A stretch of 64,000 bases of DNA, taken from NCBI GenBank assembly GCA_963965975.1, contig OZ014411.1, positions 3,333,001-3,397,000 of the forward strand. The letters are read 5' to 3'. Source of the stretch: Xestospongia bergquistia (taxonomy: Eukaryota > Porifera > Demospongiae > Haplosclerida > Petrosiidae). Shown piece by piece: positions 59,158 through 64,000 of the stretch. Position 1 is the first letter of the stretch, and each line of letters opens with the position of its first letter. A program made the position numbers and the translations under genes. The notes beneath the pieces are model-generated. The model had not been told where the DNA came from. It saw only the letters and a program-made list of their open reading frames with translations, and did no database searches.

Positions 59158-61040
59158 TGGGTTAAGAGTTAGTTCGGAGATCCTAGCCTGAAAACAATTG
59201 TTTAATAGTTCGTGCTTATATAAAAAATCGCAAAGTAAGAGGGCGTGGCTTATTATGTTGCCACAAAACGTTATATTATAATGTTCATATCTTCCTGTTA
59301 CGAATCTGCGCTTAACACAGCAATACGGTATACTAACGACATACTATAAAATGAACATGTAACAATACATTTGTGAAATGGCTCTTAAACTATCTTTTAT
59401 AAATAGTGAAAATATATATACTATAATATACATAATTGTATATTGTTATCAAAAGAGATTAAATAGTGCTATGCTGATCATGACTATGATCACTTAGCTT
59501 GTGATTTTGATTGCATCAGCTGCATACTACAAAAGATAATTCAGTAGCTGTACTTTCCCAGGGATTGCAAAACGTAGGTCTGTTTTTCGTTGTTTTGACC
59601 TATTCCTTGGATTGACAAAACAATGAATAGTTTAAACCAGCAATACTTATCCTGTCACAACTGTTATGAGTAACGTTTGTATAAGAATCGAACAAAGCTA
59701 TTCAACTATGTGGACTGTTATTATGATAGTGTTCTTTATGTTTACATTAAATGAATTAAGTAAAAAAATCAGTTCTTATGGTTTGTTTAGGAATGTTGTT
59801 TATCAATTGACCTATGTACTCAGTAAAATGAGAAAGGTTGTGTGTATGAATAGATTGTTTATATTGGTTTGTAACATTTGTTACATGACATTCTTTCTTG
59901 AGAAATGATTTGATAATAACAAAGATAAAGTGATCTGAGTAATTAACATTAATAAGATGTCGTTGTTTCCTATGTTTGTCAATTGACCTATCTACACAGT
60001 AGAATGAGAAAGGTTAAATTGTGTGTGAATAGACTGTTTGTCACGTGACATTCTTCTAGACAATGACAGAGAAAAAATATAACTAATTTAGGGCAATTCC
60101 CTACCTGGTCATGATCAAGTTTGTAAATGTGACAAATGAAGTGTTACTTAGAATATTAAATTGCTTGAATGAAGAAAGAAAGCAAGGAAGATGTGTTCTT
60201 AACAACTATTAAGTTCTGCATGAAGTCATATTAGGTTGAGCAGAAAGAATAACATCACACTGCAGTTTCAATAACTCCGAAACTGTAGTATTAAAAACGT
60301 CTTTCTTCATGTTTTCTTATTTCTTGTAATGATAATGATAGAGCTTCTCTAGGAGACATTGCTTGTACAACTAATGCTAAAGTAAAATGGAGTTCACTGA
60401 ATAAATTTCATAGTTGAACTATGAATCAAGCTGAATTGATTATATAATATATATGGGGATGATCACGAGTACTTTGTGCATGACCATATCAACAAACATG
60501 CACTGTAAAAACTAAGTGGTGATGTTCACTTCAAAATGGTAGTGAAAATCTTGCCACAGGAGTCACTACAAGGAGGTAGTGAGAGTCACTACCATTCTGT
60601 CACTACTTCAACATCATACTTAATTGCATTGAGCCTAGCTAGAGCCTCATTTCTTAATTAGGACTTCAGCCTAACTCTGTCACAATGTGACCAATCTTTT
60701 CTTCATGCATCTACAGCTCCTTGATGAGATTACACATGCTCAAGTGATGTGCCTCTTCACATTCAGTAGTACAACTTTCATCACAACATTTATGTTCAAT
60801 GCGAAACAACTAACAAACTTTGAACTCTACATTTACTTTATCATATACTAATTCATTTAAATAACCATGTTAATTATAGAATAATCATCTTGCATATAGG
60901 AAAAACAATCAATTGCATTATATTGTCATTTTTTATATTAATAATCAGTTTTAACTGTTACATGTAGCTGCTATACTTATTTAATAACAGCAGTTAAATT
61001 TACAACTATATAACAAGGTATTAAACATAAACAACGTTAT
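59158..61040. other. Intergenic; upstream region of the adhesion GPCR gene
   Basis: I see no convincing gene. An open frame of 80 codons (59666-59908) has no start context or domain and lies in a decayed direct repeat. 'caattgacctatgta' near 59806 and 'caattgacctatctac' near 59980 begin two related segments, each with 'aatgagaaaggtt' and 'gtgacattctt'-type blocks. The promoter of the adhesion GPCR gene should be at the left, and the 3' end of the GT92 gene at the right. Confidence 0.55.
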
Positions 61041-62301
61041 TTAGGATTTACATATAGTTTCCATAATACCTTTAAAAGTTTGACTAAAGTAAGTACTAAT
61101 AGTAAATGATCGTTTCTTTTGTGGTTTCTCTTTACTCCTGCAAAACTTTCTTCTAAAACGTTCTTTTTTATTGGAAACACGATAATGATGTGTTAAACCT
61201 ATATCAACAGGAACATAATATGTAAAATCATAACTTGGTAGAACATTAGTTGGACTATGTACCCAGGCACCTATAACAGCTTGAGGCTTGATAACTATTT
61301 TATGCCAATGAAATAGCTTTGCTTCAATTTCTGGATCAGCACATTGTAGAGTAAAAGTGAAATATCTTGGCCAACTCATATTATGACATTTTATTGATGA
61401 TTTTAATTCAGGAAGACTGACTCCATCTTTAGTGAAATATATGTTCATAAAAGTGTAAGATGAGGCATTTGGCCTTAATATTTCTAAATTATGTAATACT
61501 TCTGTCATATTTTGCTTCTTTTGAGGGACAATAAACTCATCAATGTCTATTAAAGCTACATACTTCACTCTATAGAGATTACGATATATACATTCATTGA
61601 TTGTTCCAACTTGACCCCAGCATTTAGTATATCCATCTATTAAAGGTGGCTTTAATTTCCAGTCAATAACTTCAACTACACCTCTTTTGATATAGGGTAA
61701 TATTAGAGTATAAAATGACTCTGGAACATTTTGCAGATAAACAGTGATAATTTCAGCCCCTAATGCTAAGTTTAGTTCAACCCAATCAACTAACAATTGT
61801 GGATCACTAAAATTATGAAGTGGTTGATGGAGGCATACGCCATAAGTAAACTTTTTTCCTAAAGTGTCACTCTGTATTGGAATTGTATGAGTAGTGATAT
61901 GACATGATGAATTAGTTGATATACTGGCCATCAGTGGAGCTTCTGTTGACAAAATAGCATGTTTATTTCTCAATACATATGCCACCCAATACTCCTTAAA
62001 TACTCCTTTGTCTAAGCTTCCACTCTGAGTCCAATACTCCATTTCAACACATATTGAAGACTTGTCTTTATATGTGATGTGTGCATAAAGAGTAGACTTA
62101 TTAGGCTGTCTGTCATCATGCATACTGATAAATATAATACCAACATGGGACCTGTTCCTTGTATCAAAGTAGCCCAATCGTCTAATCTTATAAGAAAAAT
62201 ATAAATTATTATTAACAAGTCAACTAAATGCCTTACCAATAAATATTTAGTAACTGAAACCCACAAATCATCTAGATTTGAAGGATGATGAAGATATAAA
62301 T
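61041..62301 (-). CDS. Glycosyltransferase family 92 (DUF23), 5' end not found
   Basis: Two exons are supported, 62301-62237 (entering in phase 1) and 62186-61041 (382 codons with stop), together about 402 residues. The catalytic region has the GT92 hallmarks: a 'DWVELNLALGAE' segment, a DIDEF metal-binding-type motif near 61542, a 'HWHKIVIKP' segment near 61300 and a 'THHYR' motif near 61180. GT92 enzymes are Golgi beta-galactosyltransferases or related enzymes of the secretory pathway in animals. The N-terminal cytosolic part and signal anchor expected for the family are not in the visible exons and must lie upstream. The basic C-terminus (KKRSF) is short. The substrate cannot be told from sequence. 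Confidence 0.82.
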
Positions 62302-62982
62302 CCTGTGTAACAAAAATATACTAAATAAACTGTAATACTTTAGGCCAATTTCACTGACTTTTACTTTCTTGTGCCTTTTTATATCTAAATTTTACTATTA
62401 GATTTTAGTAACTTTATATGATGTTAAATTAGTGAAGTAATAAAATCCAGTTCTAGTGAGTGCATCTGATTTTCATATAACTAAATTTGATTTGAAAATT
62501 AATAATATTAGTCATGAAGAAAGGGGAAGATATCAAACTTCAATTTAGATATAGTACTATGTTTTCGATTGAGTCATTTACTACTTTCACCAATGTGCTT
62601 GCTATGTGGTTCAAATAATATTGGTGATATAATTGGTTTATATCATGGACATTCAGTCTGGTCTACAAGTAATGAAGTATAAATGATAAAGTACCCTGAG
62701 GCATGCTTTTTTACATCTTAGTTTGATTCTTTCTTTGGCAAAAGATCTAGGAGAAGGTTGAGAAACTACATTTGTGAAAAAATTGGCTTTTTAAATGTTT
62801 AAGAATGTGTTATGACTATTATTCCTAACACAGGTAATGGATAATATAGTGCAACACTTTGATATCTTTTCCTCTTTTTACTGTGTTCCTACATGCATTA
62901 CTATGAAAATTAGTATGTTATTTTAACAACTAATATATATACTTTACATTCATGGATTATTATGGAAATGTGAATTACTTAC

Positions 62983-63116
62983 TGCATGCATAATTTGTTG
63001 TTTTGGATTTTGTAATTGTATACCATCCAAACCAAAACAATTAAATTTATGATATAGTTGGTAATACTCATTAATTCTATATTCCATAGTAATCAATCTA
63101 TGTTTATACATATGAG
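62983..63116 (-). CDS. Possible upstream exon, not assigned
   Basis: A 134-nt open segment has an acceptor (aatttgtag) and a strong donor (gtaagt). It reads HMYKHRLITMEYRIN and onward in its only open frame. It ends in phase 0, while the next supported GT92 exon enters in phase 1. If it belongs to that gene, another exon is missing between them; it could also belong to an unrelated gene. No domain is recognised. Confidence 0.35.
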
Positions 63117-64000
63117 CTACAAATTAGTTGTAATTAATACATTCTTTTAGTATGCTAAATCTAGTACATGTATTGGATTTATTATTATAACTAACTATCA
63201 ACTACGTAATTATTATAATACTAATGTGGATGTCAAAATTAAATATTAAGCAACATAAATAGTTAAGAGGAAGTTAATCAAGCCATGAGAATAGAGGAAG
63301 ACTTATCTCTTTGTATTGACTAAAAAAGGAAAACATATATAATGTCATGCACTTGATTTCAAATTATTGAATGGATCCTTGCATATCTGAACCTCTAATT
63401 CTTGGATTATTCAAATAAGCTTCATAGTATCATTTGTTCTACATAATATTTATCATAAATTTAAATTACATGTGCTACCAGATCATTCTTCTCTAAGCAA
63501 ATGGGCTGGCCTCATAAGACTAATGCTATAATAGGAAAGAAGCCATTTATAACATCACACTGCAAACAACAATCGCATGAGCTTATATTAGTGTCTTTGG
63601 TGATTAGATTGTTACTAGTATATATATCATTTAACTGTATTACAGGACCATAGCACCTGCTTAGTCCAGTCAGGTGATGAACTCTGAAATTATCATATTT
63701 TAAAAGTTTTACATTTTGTAGCTTATTATATAACAATCCTTTAATTTGTTTTCTTTATCTAATATAAAGTCAAATCATTAGTTTCAATAATGTGATGAGA
63801 CTGATGACATATTAATCTGCTATGTTCTTTTATCAAATTGCTAGTAGCTTTTGTTTTATGACGTATATTTAAAGCCACATCCTTATGAATAAATAATTAC
63901 TATAGCCACTGTTGTCCTTCCTACAACCCTGTATTATAGTCTAAAATTAATTTAGTATGTTAATTTGTGTCAACAAGCTAACTTACAGCTTTTATGCTTG
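63117..64000. other. No feature recognised at the right edge
   Basis: This AT-rich sequence has only short open frames. One around 63512-63683 follows an acceptor-like site, but I find no matching donor and no domain. Missing 5' exons of the GT92 gene could lie here or beyond the window. Confidence 0.45.

Noticed and set aside
59666-59908. 80-codon hydrophobic frame upstream of the adhesion GPCR gene
   Set aside because: It lies in a decayed direct repeat whose second unit does not keep the frame, and it has no domain.
63512-63683. Possible Cys-containing exon upstream of the GT92 gene
   Set aside because: An acceptor-like site exists at 63684, but I found no donor that keeps the frame and no recognisable domain.

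Overview
The window looks like nuclear DNA of an early-branching animal, most likely a demosponge. It is AT-rich, genes have short introns, and it carries families I associate with sponges: multi-spanning membrane proteins with right-handed beta-helix ectodomains, a large adhesion GPCR with CCP, Ig, EGF and hormone-receptor domains, and a GT92 glycosyltransferase. The species call is inference; no ribosomal or mitochondrial marker is present.

Layout. 1-9.2 kb is a graveyard of one dispersed repeat (called R1 here) plus a Gypsy-type LTR fossil and a 3' relic of a seven-transmembrane (7TM) gene. 9.6-15.4 kb holds an intact two-exon 7TM gene (+) facing a beta-helix membrane-protein gene (-). 15.4-19 kb is non-coding flank. 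19-24.2 kb is R1 split by a second Gypsy-type fossil. 26.1-28.8 kb is a nearly intact hAT DNA transposon. 29.1-32.0 kb is another 7TM gene (-). 32.8-36.9 kb is R1 again, interrupted by a broken reverse-transcriptase element. 36.9-46.0 kb is a second copy of the 10-19 kb block: a 7TM pseudogene (+) facing a better-preserved beta-helix gene (-). 46.0-50.3 kb is a cluster of four related genes for low-complexity Lys/Glu/Ser/Thr-rich proteins sharing a C-terminal domain of about 80 residues. 51.0-59.2 kb is a 24-exon adhesion GPCR gene (-) whose reading frame I could follow through every splice junction (1,747 residues). 61.0-62.3 kb is the 3' part of a GT92 glycosyltransferase gene (-).

The most interesting host signals are: (1) an unnamed 7TM family with a secreted N-terminal domain, present in four states of preservation; (2) its convergent pairing with the beta-helix gene in a duplicated block of about 9 kb, where a sharply bounded near-identical tract suggests gene conversion; (3) the charged low-complexity gene cluster with a shared C-terminal domain; (4) CCP exon turnover inside the adhesion GPCR gene; (5) two long palindromes, each private to one copy of a repeated sequence; (6) a CCCTAAA heptamer array present in only one copy of the duplicated block. 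No tRNA, rRNA or CRISPR was recognised.
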